Position numbers and translations under genes: made by a program | Shown: positions 28,643-37,634 of the stretch, in pieces | How the letters are laid out: each line of letters starts with the position of its first letter | Position numbering within the stretch: the first letter of the stretch is position 1 | Source: a virus | Direction: 5' to 3' (one strand) | IMG/VR virus record: IMGVR_UViG_3300024348_000026 | Span: 1 to 64,000 of that record | Length of the DNA: 64,000 bases | The notes under the pieces: generated by a model | Told to the model about the DNA's origin: nothing | The model's database searches: none | What the model saw: only the letters and a program-made list of their open reading frames with translations

Positions 28643-29376
28643 TTTAATAATGATTTGAATGTTTTAGACCTTTTCCAAAAAACTAAAAATCTTGCTGATT
28701 CTTTCCAATGGAAAAACTGCTTGTGCGTTAGCACCCTCTCTTGAAGTTTCTCTTTTACATTTTTTGTCCATTTGTAATGATTGACTTTTAATATTTCAGA
28801 ATTAAACACAGCTTTGCTTTTGAATTCGGGCATTAACTCATGATGTCCTCCTTTGACGAGGATATTAGCTTTTGTTATGGGTATTTTTTTTGTTTGACAC
28901 CATAGAATGGAGCGTCCGATATCTGCTGTTCTTGGAAATTGTTCTGATAGGGGTTTTTGGGGGATTATTTCTGGAAGCGAACCGTCTTCGGATACTCTAT
29001 CTATCATAGATCCTGAACAACAATTTTCCCCATTAGCCTCCATTTTCTTGATTTTTTCTTTTAGGGTTTGGCCAACAGATTCTGCTTGTTCGTCTATATC
29101 TGTATGAATAAGCCAATCCTTATCTGTTAGCCCTGATTCCTTGATGACTAAGTGCCTAGCATCTTCTGAGACTTTCGTATTCCATTCGCCATATTGAAAA
29201 TAGACAGAGGCTTTTTTGGTAGAGTAGTAGTCTCGATAAGCGTTTTCATCAGTGGGGCTTTTTGAGTGCAAAATCAAGAAATGGTGATCTACTCCCTGAG
29301 AATCGTAGAAAGCTAGAAAATGATCGATATATGCTTCGTCAAAATCCAAGCTGCACATTGTAATGGTCGCGATCAT
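28639..29376 (-). CDS. glycosyltransferase (GT-A, HTDIDE motif)
   Basis: 245 aa from MIATITMCSLDFDEAYIDHF. DWLIHTDIDEQAESVG supplies the DXD motif, and KVNHYKWTKNVKEKLQER resembles the C-terminal region of GT2/GT92-like enzymes. Start at the ATGA overlap with the upstream gene. Confidence 0.75.
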   Translation of the reverse strand: MIATITMCSLDFDEAYIDHFLAFYDSQGVDHHFLILHSKSPTDENAYRDYYSTKKASVYFQYGEWNTKVSEDARHLVIKESGLTDKDWLIHTDIDEQAESVGQTLKEKIKKMEANGENCCSGSMIDRVSEDGSLPEIIPQKPLSEQFPRTADIGRSILWCQTKKIPITKANILVKGGHHELMPEFKSKAVFNSEILKVNHYKWTKNVKEKLQERVLTHKQFFHWKESARFLVFWKRSKTFKSLLK

Positions 29377-30119
29377 TGTAGGTATTCCTCTCTCCAAGGT
29401 TGTTTGTTGGCGAAGTGTCGCAAGATGGTATCATTTGGAAGGGTTTTGTTTATAAAAAGTCTCCTTAATGCCCACGCTTGCCGATTGTCTATTTCTTCTT
29501 GCAGAAGAGTAACATTCCATATTGGATCTTTCACTTCGACATGATCGAGCAATTCTGTGACGATATATTTAGCATCTTCGGCTTGAGCAGAGTGAAACCC
29601 GTAATGAGGCAGCGTTAGAAAAGACTGCCCATTAAATGGTTGGATTCCAGCCAAAGAATACCATGCGGCTTGCTCCCTGAAGTGTTGCCAGAATTTTATA
29701 TTTTTGTTTTTTTGGTATAAGTCTTCATCTAATATGTTTTTGATTAAACCTATCGACCACTCGTTCAAATTAATACAAAAGTTTCCCATACAGTGGCTAT
29801 TGCAGCTATCGATAGCGTAAGAAAAACTTTTTTCTGTCAAGTATTCCATGTCTGGTTTTACTATCACCATGTCGGCATCAAAATGTATAATCCTATCTCC
29901 CATCTCTATTTCTGCATTATGGTAAAACTGTTCTAATAAATAGAACTTTAACCAAGTAGGATTCTCTCTAAAGTCTGGAAGATTCCAAGAGTTGTCTATT
30001 AGCAGATATTCCATTCCATGCCTAAAACAATAATCTTTATTCTTAGGCGAAATAGACTCCTCAAATAGATCCTGTCTTTCGTCTTGGTATCTTGCAATAA
30101 CAAATAGATATTTTTTCAT
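29373..30119 (-). CDS. glycosyltransferase (GT34-like)
   Basis: 248 aa. WLKFYLLEQFYHN and GDRIIHFDADMVIVKP carry the DAD metal-binding motif. FREQAAWYSL and LPHYGFHS follow as in galactosyl/mannosyltransferase-type enzymes. Confidence 0.8.
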   Translation of the reverse strand: MKKYLFVIARYQDERQDLFEESISPKNKDYCFRHGMEYLLIDNSWNLPDFRENPTWLKFYLLEQFYHNAEIEMGDRIIHFDADMVIVKPDMEYLTEKSFSYAIDSCNSHCMGNFCINLNEWSIGLIKNILDEDLYQKNKNIKFWQHFREQAAWYSLAGIQPFNGQSFLTLPHYGFHSAQAEDAKYIVTELLDHVEVKDPIWNVTLLQEEIDNRQAWALRRLFINKTLPNDTILRHFANKQPWREEYLQ

Positions 30120-30769
30120 TTAAAAAGTTTGTGACAGCTATCTTGTCTTGATGCCTTATGCTCTTTTTGGGCATAGAGTCCATTGTTATAATCGGGCAGA
30201 TTTAAGAATCTGTTTCTTAAAAAAAGTGGAAGCGTTTTGTTTTTTATTAATGAGGATATAAATATATCGTCTTCTATTCTTGGATTGTCTATTGAAGCTC
30301 CAAATGCCTCGCTGTTCAACCTTAAGACAGACTTTGGGCAAAAGATGAATCTGCCTTTTAAAATGTCAACCTTGTCTGTTTCTCCAGCGACTAAATGTTT
30401 TGATCCCCAATAAGACTTATCTTTATTCAAATGGACGCCAAAGAAACCAATAGCTCCTTTGTCGTTTTGTTTTTGACAATAAAAAATACAATCTTCAATG
30501 ACTTTTTCGTCTCTAAAGATGAAATCATCATCTAAAGAAAAAATATAATCGGAAGATGCGTAATTAGCCATGAACCATCTAGGCCAGCACATTAGATTCT
30601 TTGAAGAGTCGATTTGAAGATCGACATCATATTTTGTTTTGTCGAGGGGATTATTGTTCCATAAAAATATCTCGATAGGCGCAGATTGACTTCTTAAAGA
30701 GTTGATTATCTTTAAGAGGTTACTCTGTCTTGCGTAAGATAGAAGTAAGGCTGTCGCTTTGCTTTTCAT
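30116..30769 (-). CDS. glycosyltransferase (GT2-like)
   Basis: 217 aa. ATALLLSYARQSNLLKIINS at the start, SSDYIFSLDDDFIFRDEKVI (DDD) as the metal site, and IEDDIFISSLI as the acceptor-side acidic motif. First gene of the five-enzyme run. Confidence 0.8.
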   Translation of the reverse strand: MKSKATALLLSYARQSNLLKIINSLRSQSAPIEIFLWNNNPLDKTKYDVDLQIDSSKNLMCWPRWFMANYASSDYIFSLDDDFIFRDEKVIEDCIFYCQKQNDKGAIGFFGVHLNKDKSYWGSKHLVAGETDKVDILKGRFIFCPKSVLRLNSEAFGASIDNPRIEDDIFISSLIKNKTLPLFLRNRFLNLPDYNNGLYAQKEHKASRQDSCHKLFK

Positions 30770-30942
30770 GATGGAATTTTAAAATCTCTTTTGCTCTTTG
30801 CTCTAAAGCTCTCCTACAATAGTCATAGGTTCCGCCTGGCTTTTCAGGCCCAGCGATCAATTTAACAAAAGCTAAAAGATCATTCGTTTTGGCTAATTGA
30901 AGCCAAAACTGTCTTTCCGTCTCTCACTCCAAGAAGTTTCAT
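30720..30942 (-). pseudogene. chimeric gene fragment
   Basis: MKLLGVRDGKTVLASIS copies the start of the 26.7 kb gene but stops after 20 codons. An overlapping second frame without a start reads QLAKTNDLLAFVKLIAG and PGGTYDYCRRALEQRAKEIL, matching the 69-aa gene at 31.3 kb. It continues into the glycosyltransferase gene. Looks like two gene pieces fused by rearrangement. Confidence 0.55.
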
Positions 30943-30944
30943 AA

Positions 30945-31160
30945 TTAATTTTCTGTGTAAGAGTGGATTTTAATAGAGTGAGGCCCATCAATAGATGTTA
31001 CTGACTCTGGAAGAGCTGGGCTTTTAAGACCTTCTCTAAATGGGTTATAAGCGGTCATTGCATCGGCCCATTCGTTAAATTCAATTAGTTTTTCTTCTGG
31101 AACCATATACCAATTACAGTCGTCATCTTGACACAAGATATAGGAAGCTTTATTTGTCAT
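30945..31160 (-). CDS. hypothetical protein
   Basis: 71 aa. ILCQDDDCNWYMVPEEKLIEF is a pattern seen in small phage proteins of unknown function. The promoter ends 6 nt before ATG. Confidence 0.65.
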   Translation of the reverse strand: MTNKASYILCQDDDCNWYMVPEEKLIEFNEWADAMTAYNPFREGLKSPALPESVTSIDGPHSIKIHSYTEN

Positions 31161-31194
31161 AAAATGACTATATCAAAAATACCTAAGTAAGCAA
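31161..31194 (-). promoter_or_regulatory. sigma70-type promoter, leaderless
   Basis: TTGCTT, 16 bp, TATAGT, CATTTT, then ATG. Confidence 0.6.
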
Positions 31195-31295
31195 ACAAAA
31201 ACTATAAAAAGATATATAACCCCAAAAATAAAAATTAATACTTTATCTTTACGGCTATAAATTGGAGTATTTAAGTCGAAAGGATCATCGTCCAT
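31173..31295 (-). CDS. 40-residue membrane peptide
   Basis: An acidic N-terminus (MDDDPFDLN) and one long hydrophobic helix (VLIFIFGVIYLFIVFVCLL). Unrecognised. Confidence 0.5.
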   Translation of the reverse strand: MDDDPFDLNTPIYSRKDKVLIFIFGVIYLFIVFVCLLRYF

Positions 31296-31326
31296 CCTAT
31301 CTTTACACTTAGACTGCTAAGCTTCC

Positions 31327-31536
31327 TTATTTTCCCTGAGATTTCAAGATCTCTTTGGCTTTTTGCTCTAAAGCTTCGCGGCAATAATTATATGTTCCGT
31401 CTGGCCTTTTTGGGCGAGCCGCCAACTCAACAAACGCTAAAAGTTCTTCAACAGATATCGTCAATTCGTTTGTTTTCATCAGTTGGTCCAAATATTTTTG
31501 GAAGTAATACTCTGGTTTATTTTCTGTAAAAGACAT
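31327..31536 (-). CDS. hypothetical protein (TYNYCREALEQKAKE family)
   Basis: 69 aa, helical. ELLAFVELAARPKRPDGTYN recurs, altered, in the chimeric fragment 400 bp away, so this family has been duplicated locally. Confidence 0.65.
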   Translation of the reverse strand: MSFTENKPEYYFQKYLDQLMKTNELTISVEELLAFVELAARPKRPDGTYNYCREALEQKAKEILKSQGK

Positions 31537-31563
31537 GGTATCGTTTATTATAGTAGTGTTAAC

Positions 31564-31926
31564 TTATTCGACCCATTTATTAAAAGTTTTTAAAATAGAT
31601 TCGGCAATTTCTTCGGAGTTGGCAAGTAAAAGATCAACATCACTAGTTAATGCTGTGCCAGACTTATTTTTTGGCATTCTACGGCTAACGATTGTTCTTA
31701 AATTATTTACCCACTTAACTCTTAAAATATTATTGCTTCTATCTTTTACTCCAAGAATCTCAAGTAATTTACTAAGATCGTCTAAATTTCTAACGAAAGA
31801 TGGAACAATGCGTTTTTCTTCTAAGAGAGTCTCTCTAAGCCCTCCAAATTCCCCTTTATTAACTCTTTGGATATTAGGGTATCCATATAATTCAGCCAAG
31901 GCTATTCTTTGTTCTTCTTCTTTCAT
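31564..31926 (-). CDS. hypothetical protein, ABA-sandwich-like
   Basis: 120 aa. A repeated alpha-beta layout, with SDVDLLLANSEEIAESILKT near the end, suggests the small phage ABA-sandwich group. Tentative. ATGA overlap upstream. Confidence 0.5.
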   Translation of the reverse strand: MKEEEQRIALAELYGYPNIQRVNKGEFGGLRETLLEEKRIVPSFVRNLDDLSKLLEILGVKDRSNNILRVKWVNNLRTIVSRRMPKNKSGTALTSDVDLLLANSEEIAESILKTFNKWVE

Positions 31927-32450
31927 TGGTTATTTCTCTTTTCTAAAAATTCCATTACATCTTGTTCAAACGGATCATTAGGGAAGTTTGCTCCATAATA
32001 ATCTCTCACTTTAAAATAGTTTGTGTCAAGGGTTTTCCAAATCCCCAAATAAGATATTTTGTCGGGATTATATCTAGGGTCAAGATTATCAATCAACACG
32101 TTATCTTTGTTGGCGTATTCGCTCGCCACAACTGCTGATCCTCCATATGCGGTGCTATATGTATACGCAGAAACGTCTTCTCTGGCGAGGATTTGAGATT
32201 CTGGAAATGCAAATTGAGCCAATCGATTTATTTCACAAGCGTAATCTTTTGTCGCTGCGGTAAGAACAAAAACATTTTCAACCCCAACAAGTTTTCGAGA
32301 AAATTCAATAACCCTTTTGGCGCAAGGGCGAATCATTGTATAATAAATCTCCCCATCGTTTAAAGAAAAACGAATATGGTTTTGATTGGGTTCTCGAAAA
32401 ACCGTGCTTATTATCGATTCATCATAATCAAAAAATATTCTCTTTATCAT
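31923..32450 (-). CDS. HAD-like hydrolase
   Basis: 175 aa. IKRIFFDYDESI has the DxD nucleophile motif, VFVLTAATKDYACEI is motif II, and VLIDNLDPRYN could be the acidic motif IV. Possible phosphatase; substrate unknown. Confidence 0.65.
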   Translation of the reverse strand: MIKRIFFDYDESIISTVFREPNQNHIRFSLNDGEIYYTMIRPCAKRVIEFSRKLVGVENVFVLTAATKDYACEINRLAQFAFPESQILAREDVSAYTYSTAYGGSAVVASEYANKDNVLIDNLDPRYNPDKISYLGIWKTLDTNYFKVRDYYGANFPNDPFEQDVMEFLEKRNNQ

Positions 32451-32716
32451 AATTTATAGTTTTTATCTAAAGGCCTCCAAATTATAGTGCAATGGGGGAG
32501 ACGTTTCTCAAATTCTTTTTTTGTCACTGGAGTTTCCCATGTGACTCCATCTTCTTTTCTGAATCCATCTGGATCAAGCATTTTAACAGAATCTCCATAC
32601 AAAATTTCGAACCACTGTTGCGGCTTCTTACAAAAAGCCTTATCCCATCCTTCTGCATAAGATGTTGAATAAGCTTTTGTTCGAATTTCGTCATTAGTTA
32701 CAGAATTTTTACTCAT
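32447..32716 (-). CDS. hypothetical protein
   Basis: 89 aa, unrecognised. Starts MSKNSVTNDEI within the 3' end of the upstream gene (overlap about 8 nt). Confidence 0.6.
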   Translation of the reverse strand: MSKNSVTNDEIRTKAYSTSYAEGWDKAFCKKPQQWFEILYGDSVKMLDPDGFRKEDGVTWETPVTKKEFEKRLPHCTIIWRPLDKNYKL

Positions 32717-32984
32717 AAACAATGACTGTCTTTTCTATAGGGAAGACTTCTTCAAAAACAGGGTCTTCTCCTTCGTATGGCCTTTCGTCTTGGCATTCTG
32801 TCGCGCCTTCGGAATAACAAGACTTGAAGAGCTTGCCGTCCGATTGTCTTTGAACAATGATGTTAGTAATAATTGACCAGCGAGTAGTATCAACGATAGT
32901 TTGATTGATGATTTTAAAATTTTCATCGTCGCCCCAAATAATCATTCGGGCTTCTTGTTCCGTTAATTTTAATGTTTCTTTCAT
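32709..32984 (-). CDS. hypothetical protein
   Basis: 91 aa, unrecognised. Opening KETLKLTEQEARMIIWGDDE is a pattern typical of small phage proteins. It has a conventional promoter with a leader of about 35 nt. Confidence 0.6.
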   Translation of the reverse strand: MKETLKLTEQEARMIIWGDDENFKIINQTIVDTTRWSIITNIIVQRQSDGKLFKSCYSEGATECQDERPYEGEDPVFEEVFPIEKTVIVYE

Positions 32985-33021
32985 ATTTTAAATTTTTATT
33001 TTGTTTTCAGTTAGTATAAAG

Positions 33022-33050
33022 ACTTTATCTCTTTTTTCAAAAAATGTCAA
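33022..33050 (-). promoter_or_regulatory. sigma70-type promoter with leader
   Basis: TTGACA, 17 bp, TAAAGT, about 37 nt ahead of the ATG at 32984. Unlike most promoters here it leaves a 5' leader. Confidence 0.65.
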
Positions 33051-33107
33051 GATTTAATAGAGAAGAGAGGAAGCTTCAAACCGCTCCCCCTCTATCCCCG
33101 AGTTTTG

Positions 33108-34112
33108 TTAGCGAAGAGCAACCCAAAGGCTCCCGCGTTTTTCTTTAATCCAAACGTATCCAAGAGCGTTCAAAGCTGCCAAAACGCAAATTTCGCTAGG
33201 GTATTCTGGACTAAAACTGTTTCTGATTTGTTTGACATAAACAGCGGTAAAACCTTGTGTATATTTCTTGTCCAAGTATGACTGAACACGCTTTTCAAAA
33301 GCCGTCAAATCTGTTTGCGCTTTATCCACAATTTCTTTGCCTCTACTATCTGTTGCGGGAACTAGAATTTCTTTTTCAACATCGCAAAGAACCTCATAAG
33401 CGCAACACCGCAATTTCTTACAGTTATAATCAGATGGGACACTCACAACGTCTTTTGGATTAATCTTAACTACGACAAGCTTCCCTTGAGCAAAGTTTGT
33501 GCTATAAGTGATTTCTGAGGCGTGAAGACCAGACGAGCAATGAATTTCTCTATTATCGTCAACGTCTTTTCTATCAACTTCAATAGCTTCTCCAATTCCA
33601 TTAAAAATCTTTCCCGAAAAATCAACCTTGCCTTTTAAGACGTTTGTCTTCGTATTGCCTGAAATACTCCAATAGTTTTTTTGAAGACCTTTATAGGCGA
33701 GGAAGCATCCATCCTCAGTTAGCGGCAAACCCGTATTTTCTAAAAACTGATACAATTCATTAACAGAACGATAAGACGGATTCATTCTCAAATTCCGCCA
33801 AAAATTCAGAAAAAGAGTAATCGGCAGTCCTTCTTTCCGCAAAGAATTAATCTTGTCCACTAAGACTTGAGGGAGCAATTCTCCATCAATAAAAACTTGG
33901 TCACCCTTAAATTCAAAGCCTTCTTTTTTAGCTTCTTCGGCAAAAACTTTTGATTCATTGAGGACATTCTCAATAGCCTCGTCTTGCTTTGATTCTGGAA
34001 GATCAAAAGCTTTCAAGATTTTGGCATATTTGACTGATCCTTTTTGGACGTTGGTTGGTCTTCCATTGTGAAAAAACGTAATGGAGGAGTTTGAAATGAT
34101 ATATTTGGCCAT
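33108..34112 (-). CDS. rIIB: RIIB-like protein
   Basis: 334 aa. FLNFWRNLRMNPSYRSVNEL, LPLTEDGCFLAYKGL, CSSGLHASE and VVVKINPKDVVSVPSDYNCK are the conserved core of T4 RIIB and its homologues. RII proteins counter Rex-type exclusion and affect lysis in T4. It is paired with rIIA as in T4-like genomes, with one small gene between. Confidence 0.9.
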   Translation of the reverse strand: MAKYIISNSSITFFHNGRPTNVQKGSVKYAKILKAFDLPESKQDEAIENVLNESKVFAEEAKKEGFEFKGDQVFIDGELLPQVLVDKINSLRKEGLPITLFLNFWRNLRMNPSYRSVNELYQFLENTGLPLTEDGCFLAYKGLQKNYWSISGNTKTNVLKGKVDFSGKIFNGIGEAIEVDRKDVDDNREIHCSSGLHASEITYSTNFAQGKLVVVKINPKDVVSVPSDYNCKKLRCCAYEVLCDVEKEILVPATDSRGKEIVDKAQTDLTAFEKRVQSYLDKKYTQGFTAVYVKQIRNSFSPEYPSEICVLAALNALGYVWIKEKRGSLWVALR

Positions 34113-34135
34113 TTTTTTTGTTGTTGTTGTTTTTT

Positions 34136-34333
34136 TTAATTGTAATTTACTAGTCCCAAATGTTCAAGAATATCTTTCGCCAATTCTGCTCTCCCGTCTT
34201 TGGTTCCTAACGAATAGGCAAGCCAAGGGTCCATGTGACCAATGCTACCATCCTTAAGATCTTCGACTTCTCTTTGTGACAGATTAATAAGAAGCTGAAT
34301 CATTGAGTGGGAAATGTCGAACTTGTCTCTCAT
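34136..34333 (-). CDS. hypothetical protein
   Basis: 65 aa from MRDKFDISHSMIQ. Contains INLSQREVEDLKDGSIGHMD. Start defined by the leaderless promoter. Sits between rIIA and rIIB. Confidence 0.6.
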   Translation of the reverse strand: MRDKFDISHSMIQLLINLSQREVEDLKDGSIGHMDPWLAYSLGTKDGRAELAKDILEHLGLVNYN

Positions 34334-34368
34334 GAGCAAATGATATTGAAAATTTCAGAGTTTGTCAA
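34334..34368 (-). promoter_or_regulatory. sigma70-type promoter, leaderless
   Basis: TTGACA, 17 bp, TATCAT, TTGCTC, then ATG. Would serve the small gene and rIIB. Confidence 0.75.
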
Positions 34369-34374
34369 GATAAT

Positions 34375-36309
34375 TTAGATCATTTTCATTACTGCTCTGA
34401 ATTCTTCCCTAGTCAACTTTGGTTTTGAGCTATGGTAGCTTTCGTGAGCGTGAGAGAAAGAAGTAAAGATTTTCGATCTTGTCGTTTGCTGGTTAAGGAT
34501 AGAGTTCCAAAACTTAGTTACGCGATCTGCGTTTTTTTCTTTTTTAATCAAAATAATTGTTTTGGGATTGAAAGACAACCAAGGTTTTAGGGCTTTTGCT
34601 ATCTTCAACCGTGCGGCGTTTTTCTCTTGTTCCTCTTTCGCCCACCCTTGAACGAGTTTTGAGTGTTCATCGCGCCCATGAATAAAAAATCCCAAGGCTT
34701 GGATGGCTTGGCCAAGCTCTTCCGATTGGCAACTCCATGCATTATATCTACTTTTGCCGCCGATATGGATAGAAATCCACTCCAATCTGCTTGTATCTTT
34801 TTTGTCGATTACTTTTTTCTTTTCTTCTTTGACCCATTCAATGAGTTTTGTGAGATCGGGTTCAGCAGGAAGGCTAAAACGTTCTTCTCGCACAAGATTA
34901 AGAAATCCTACGGCATTGAAGCTTCCTTTTTTACGATCCTTGCAATAAACCGCATAGGTTTTTTCGCGTTTCCCTTTTGGAAAGGGAATCCTTTTGACCG
35001 TCATTGTTTGAAAAATGCCATCAATTTCAGTGGCTGCTTCTGGCGAAAGTTTAGAAAATTTAGATTGGCAACCAATATAATAACTTTCATTATTTTGAAT
35101 GGCAAAAGTTCGCAATTTGGACCTCCAATAATCTGTAGCCGAATTGTCTGGAATTAAAACAAGGATTGGTTTGTCGTTTTTAAGGACAAAGTTATGTTTT
35201 TTGTCTTCTTTAAAATTGGAAACGGTAATCCCCCCTACAAAGCCCCAAGTTTCTTTAAAAATAGAAGCGAGTTTTGCTTGAAACATTGAGCCGTCGCACC
35301 ATTTATGAAAAGAGATTTCGCCCAAGTTTTCATCGATAACATCTTTTAGGGGTTTGGATTTGATGTGAGCAAAATCTTTTTGGGTTAGCTCCTCTAAGAT
35401 ATTATGAATTTTGCTTTTATAGTTTTGATTGAGAGGGGTGTCGTGAAAAGACTCGCGGGAAAGAGCAACCGTCATAGCTCCAATTGGAACATTGATTGCT
35501 AGAGTGTGATCATTCTTTACCAAAAAGCCATCGGGAATACTAAAGCTTTCGTATTTAACGCCGCCCATTTGCAAGACTGCTTGATTATTTTTGTCGCGCC
35601 CAAAGATGCCGCCAAAAAGAGTGAATTCGACGTTGTTAATTACTTCTTTTTTGGCAATTGGATAAGGCTTAATCTCGTCTCCCAAAACATTAGCCTCGAT
35701 GTTATGAGGGGAAAAATAAACAAAACTCCTGATTTCGTTGGAGAATTTGTTTGAGTCTAAGTGCTGAATTGGGACAACCACTTCCAGACCTGTTTCATTG
35801 GATGGTTCAGAATGAGTTTTGTAAATAAACCCATTGGAAGACCCTTTGTTGTCGCCGCCAAGAGCGCAGGTATAAATTGTTTTTTCTCCTCCAAAATAAG
35901 AGATCACATAATAAGAATCAGTATAGCAGAATCCAGATTTTGAACCCACGCCGTAGGCTCCGACTGTTTTGTTATCGTTGAGTTTGGTGGAGTTTCCATA
36001 CATTCCAAAAACCGTGCGAATTTCTTTTTCTGAAAGTCCTTTTGCGAAATCTCGCACAAAAAATTCACGCTGATTGTCCATTTCTCGCAATCCAATTTTT
36101 ACAGGATCAGCGATATTGAATTTGAGGTGCTCGTCTAATCCGTTACTCGTAAATTCACGGACGACAGCTAGGGCTTTGTTGGTATAAATTGTATCTCGCA
36201 AATGTTTTGCCATTTGCAAGGCTGCTTCTTGACTCATCCCCATAATTGAGGCATTTGGATCAAAACCATCGGAAACAATAAGAGGAGAGGCGGAATTAGC
36301 GATTTTCAT
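34375..36309 (-). CDS. rIIA: RIIA-like GHKL ATPase-fold protein
   Basis: 644 aa. ALAVVREFTSNGLDEH (residues 47-61; E52, N56) is the N-box. VRDFAKGLS and VGAYGVGSKSGF are the G1 and G2 boxes of a GHKL ATPase, as in T4 RIIA. The remainder is a long RIIA-type C-terminal region. Expected to act with RIIB at the membrane. Confidence 0.9.
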   Translation of the reverse strand: MKIANSASPLIVSDGFDPNASIMGMSQEAALQMAKHLRDTIYTNKALAVVREFTSNGLDEHLKFNIADPVKIGLREMDNQREFFVRDFAKGLSEKEIRTVFGMYGNSTKLNDNKTVGAYGVGSKSGFCYTDSYYVISYFGGEKTIYTCALGGDNKGSSNGFIYKTHSEPSNETGLEVVVPIQHLDSNKFSNEIRSFVYFSPHNIEANVLGDEIKPYPIAKKEVINNVEFTLFGGIFGRDKNNQAVLQMGGVKYESFSIPDGFLVKNDHTLAINVPIGAMTVALSRESFHDTPLNQNYKSKIHNILEELTQKDFAHIKSKPLKDVIDENLGEISFHKWCDGSMFQAKLASIFKETWGFVGGITVSNFKEDKKHNFVLKNDKPILVLIPDNSATDYWRSKLRTFAIQNNESYYIGCQSKFSKLSPEAATEIDGIFQTMTVKRIPFPKGKREKTYAVYCKDRKKGSFNAVGFLNLVREERFSLPAEPDLTKLIEWVKEEKKKVIDKKDTSRLEWISIHIGGKSRYNAWSCQSEELGQAIQALGFFIHGRDEHSKLVQGWAKEEQEKNAARLKIAKALKPWLSFNPKTIILIKKEKNADRVTKFWNSILNQQTTRSKIFTSFSHAHESYHSSKPKLTREEFRAVMKMI

Positions 36310-36329
36310 GTTTTTTTGTTTTTAAAGGA

Positions 36330-36344
36330 TCGGGAACTTCCCGA
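36330..36344 (-). promoter_or_regulatory. palindrome in rIIA leader
   Basis: TCGGGAACTTCCCGA, a near-perfect palindrome between the promoter and the rIIA start. Possible operator or leader hairpin. Confidence 0.5.
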
Positions 36345-36354
36345 ACACGCAAGG

Positions 36355-36383
36355 ACTTTGGCGTATCTTGGCGAACTTGTCAA
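36355..36383 (-). promoter_or_regulatory. rIIA promoter with leader
   Basis: TTGACA, 17 bp, CAAAGT, about 40 nt upstream of the rIIA ATG. Confidence 0.55.
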
Positions 36384-36390
36384 GATCTTT

Positions 36391-36591
36391 TCACAAAATA
36401 AAATCAAAGCTTTTTTGCCGATAATCGTTGGACTCTGCTATGGTTTCTTCAATTACCTGTTTTTTAATGATTTTAAATTGCTCTTCTGGATAAAATTCGC
36501 AAAGATCTTTATAAAATTCAAAAGCGTTCTTTTTTTCTTTAAAAACTCCTTTTGTGATATCGGACGATGATTTGATAATGAATTCAGTCAT
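36391..36591 (-). CDS. hypothetical protein
   Basis: 66 aa, charged, unrecognised. Promoter -10 TAAAAT ends 5 nt before ATG. Confidence 0.6.
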   Translation of the reverse strand: MTEFIIKSSSDITKGVFKEKKNAFEFYKDLCEFYPEEQFKIIKKQVIEETIAESNDYRQKSFDFIL

Positions 36592-36624
36592 TCCTCATTT
36601 TATTACGCATTAAACAGGAGTCAA
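36592..36624 (-). promoter_or_regulatory. sigma70-type promoter, leaderless
   Basis: TTGACT, 16 bp, TAAAAT, GAGGA, then ATG. Confidence 0.7.
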
Positions 36625-36628
36625 GATT

Positions 36629-37240
36629 TTAGTCTTTGTAGGCGTTTAATTTTTTCCAAATCGCGGCAATTCCTATTTGTTTTGAACGCGCAGTCGGGGA
36701 CCAGACCCCATCTCTAATATATTTTCCTGCTTTTTCAATAGAAGTCCCAGTCCACAAATAGGGAGAAGGAGTTTCTGGGTGATATTTTCGATATCCGTCC
36801 CCATTGAATTTTTCGACCGAACTCAATGCGCTCCCAACTTCTTTCCAATTCTTTTTATCCATCTTATCGTATAACAATGCATCTTTTGCACTATATTCCC
36901 AAGCGAAAGGGGGAGTTCCAGTTAATGGGCGACCTTTTGGGACATACTTTGTTCGACCCTTTAAAGAACTTCCTTCGTGCAAATGATGATTGAAAGACCC
37001 TCCGCTTTCCATATTATGCAATCCAGAGATTATTTCCCACGGAACCTTTGTTTCTCCGCTTACTTTTTTGTAGCGTTCTATATTTTTTTCTATTCTTTTG
37101 GCAATGACTTCAACTTCATGAACTCTGTGTTTAGCGATTGTCGCTGATTTCCATCTGGACGCATTAACTAGATCGTGTCCCGCTGGCTGGGCGAGACACG
37201 TAAGAATGGAAAGCAATAATAGAAGCAATATCCTCATCAT
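36629..37240 (-). CDS. secreted lysozyme-like endolysin
   Basis: 203 aa. N-terminal signal MMRILLLLLLSILTCLAQP. The catalytic region has WEIISGLHNMESGG (Glu of ESGG as likely acid), HLHEGSSLKGRT, PKGRPLTGTPPFAWEYSA and PYLWTGT, a lysozyme-fold group common in phages and bacteria. The signal suggests Sec export or SAR-type behaviour. It is followed by membrane and spanin-like genes upstream in the operon. Confidence 0.8.
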   Translation of the reverse strand: MMRILLLLLLSILTCLAQPAGHDLVNASRWKSATIAKHRVHEVEVIAKRIEKNIERYKKVSGETKVPWEIISGLHNMESGGSFNHHLHEGSSLKGRTKYVPKGRPLTGTPPFAWEYSAKDALLYDKMDKKNWKEVGSALSSVEKFNGDGYRKYHPETPSPYLWTGTSIEKAGKYIRDGVWSPTARSKQIGIAAIWKKLNAYKD

Positions 37241-37632
37241 TTACTAATTGTCGCAAAGCAGATCAAAGGCATCAAGTAACTAATAGCAGTAGCAAACCAA
37301 TAATGTTTAAGTCTTGCTGAAACAGAGGATCTATTCTTAATGTCTGAGGTTAATCCCCCGTTTTCTGCATATAGAGCCGCTTCTGCGAATAAAATCAATC
37401 TAAGAAGAGGTCCAAGCAGGGCTACACCGAATACTGAAATCGTCGTATAATAAAGCTCGATAAAAGGCATTTCTGGCAACGACTTATAATGAGCAACCAT
37501 AAGGGCAAAAAGAAGAATAGATACCCATTTGCCCCAAATATATCCTCTTGTTGCGGCGAAAGGTTGATAATTCCAAATTCCTAAAGCGATATCTTTAATT
37601 ACCCCTGCTATTTTTAGTAGTATTTTTTTCAT
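37237..37632 (-). CDS. membrane protein, holin candidate
   Basis: 131 aa, three hydrophobic segments (about 32-48, 60-88, 110-128) with a basic N-terminus. ATGA overlap with the endolysin gene and location between endolysin and spanin candidates suggest holin function. No holin family signature recognised. Confidence 0.55.
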   Translation of the reverse strand: MKKILLKIAGVIKDIALGIWNYQPFAATRGYIWGKWVSILLFALMVAHYKSLPEMPFIELYYTTISVFGVALLGPLLRLILFAEAALYAENGGLTSDIKNRSSVSARLKHYWFATAISYLMPLICFATISK

Positions 37633-37634
37633 AT

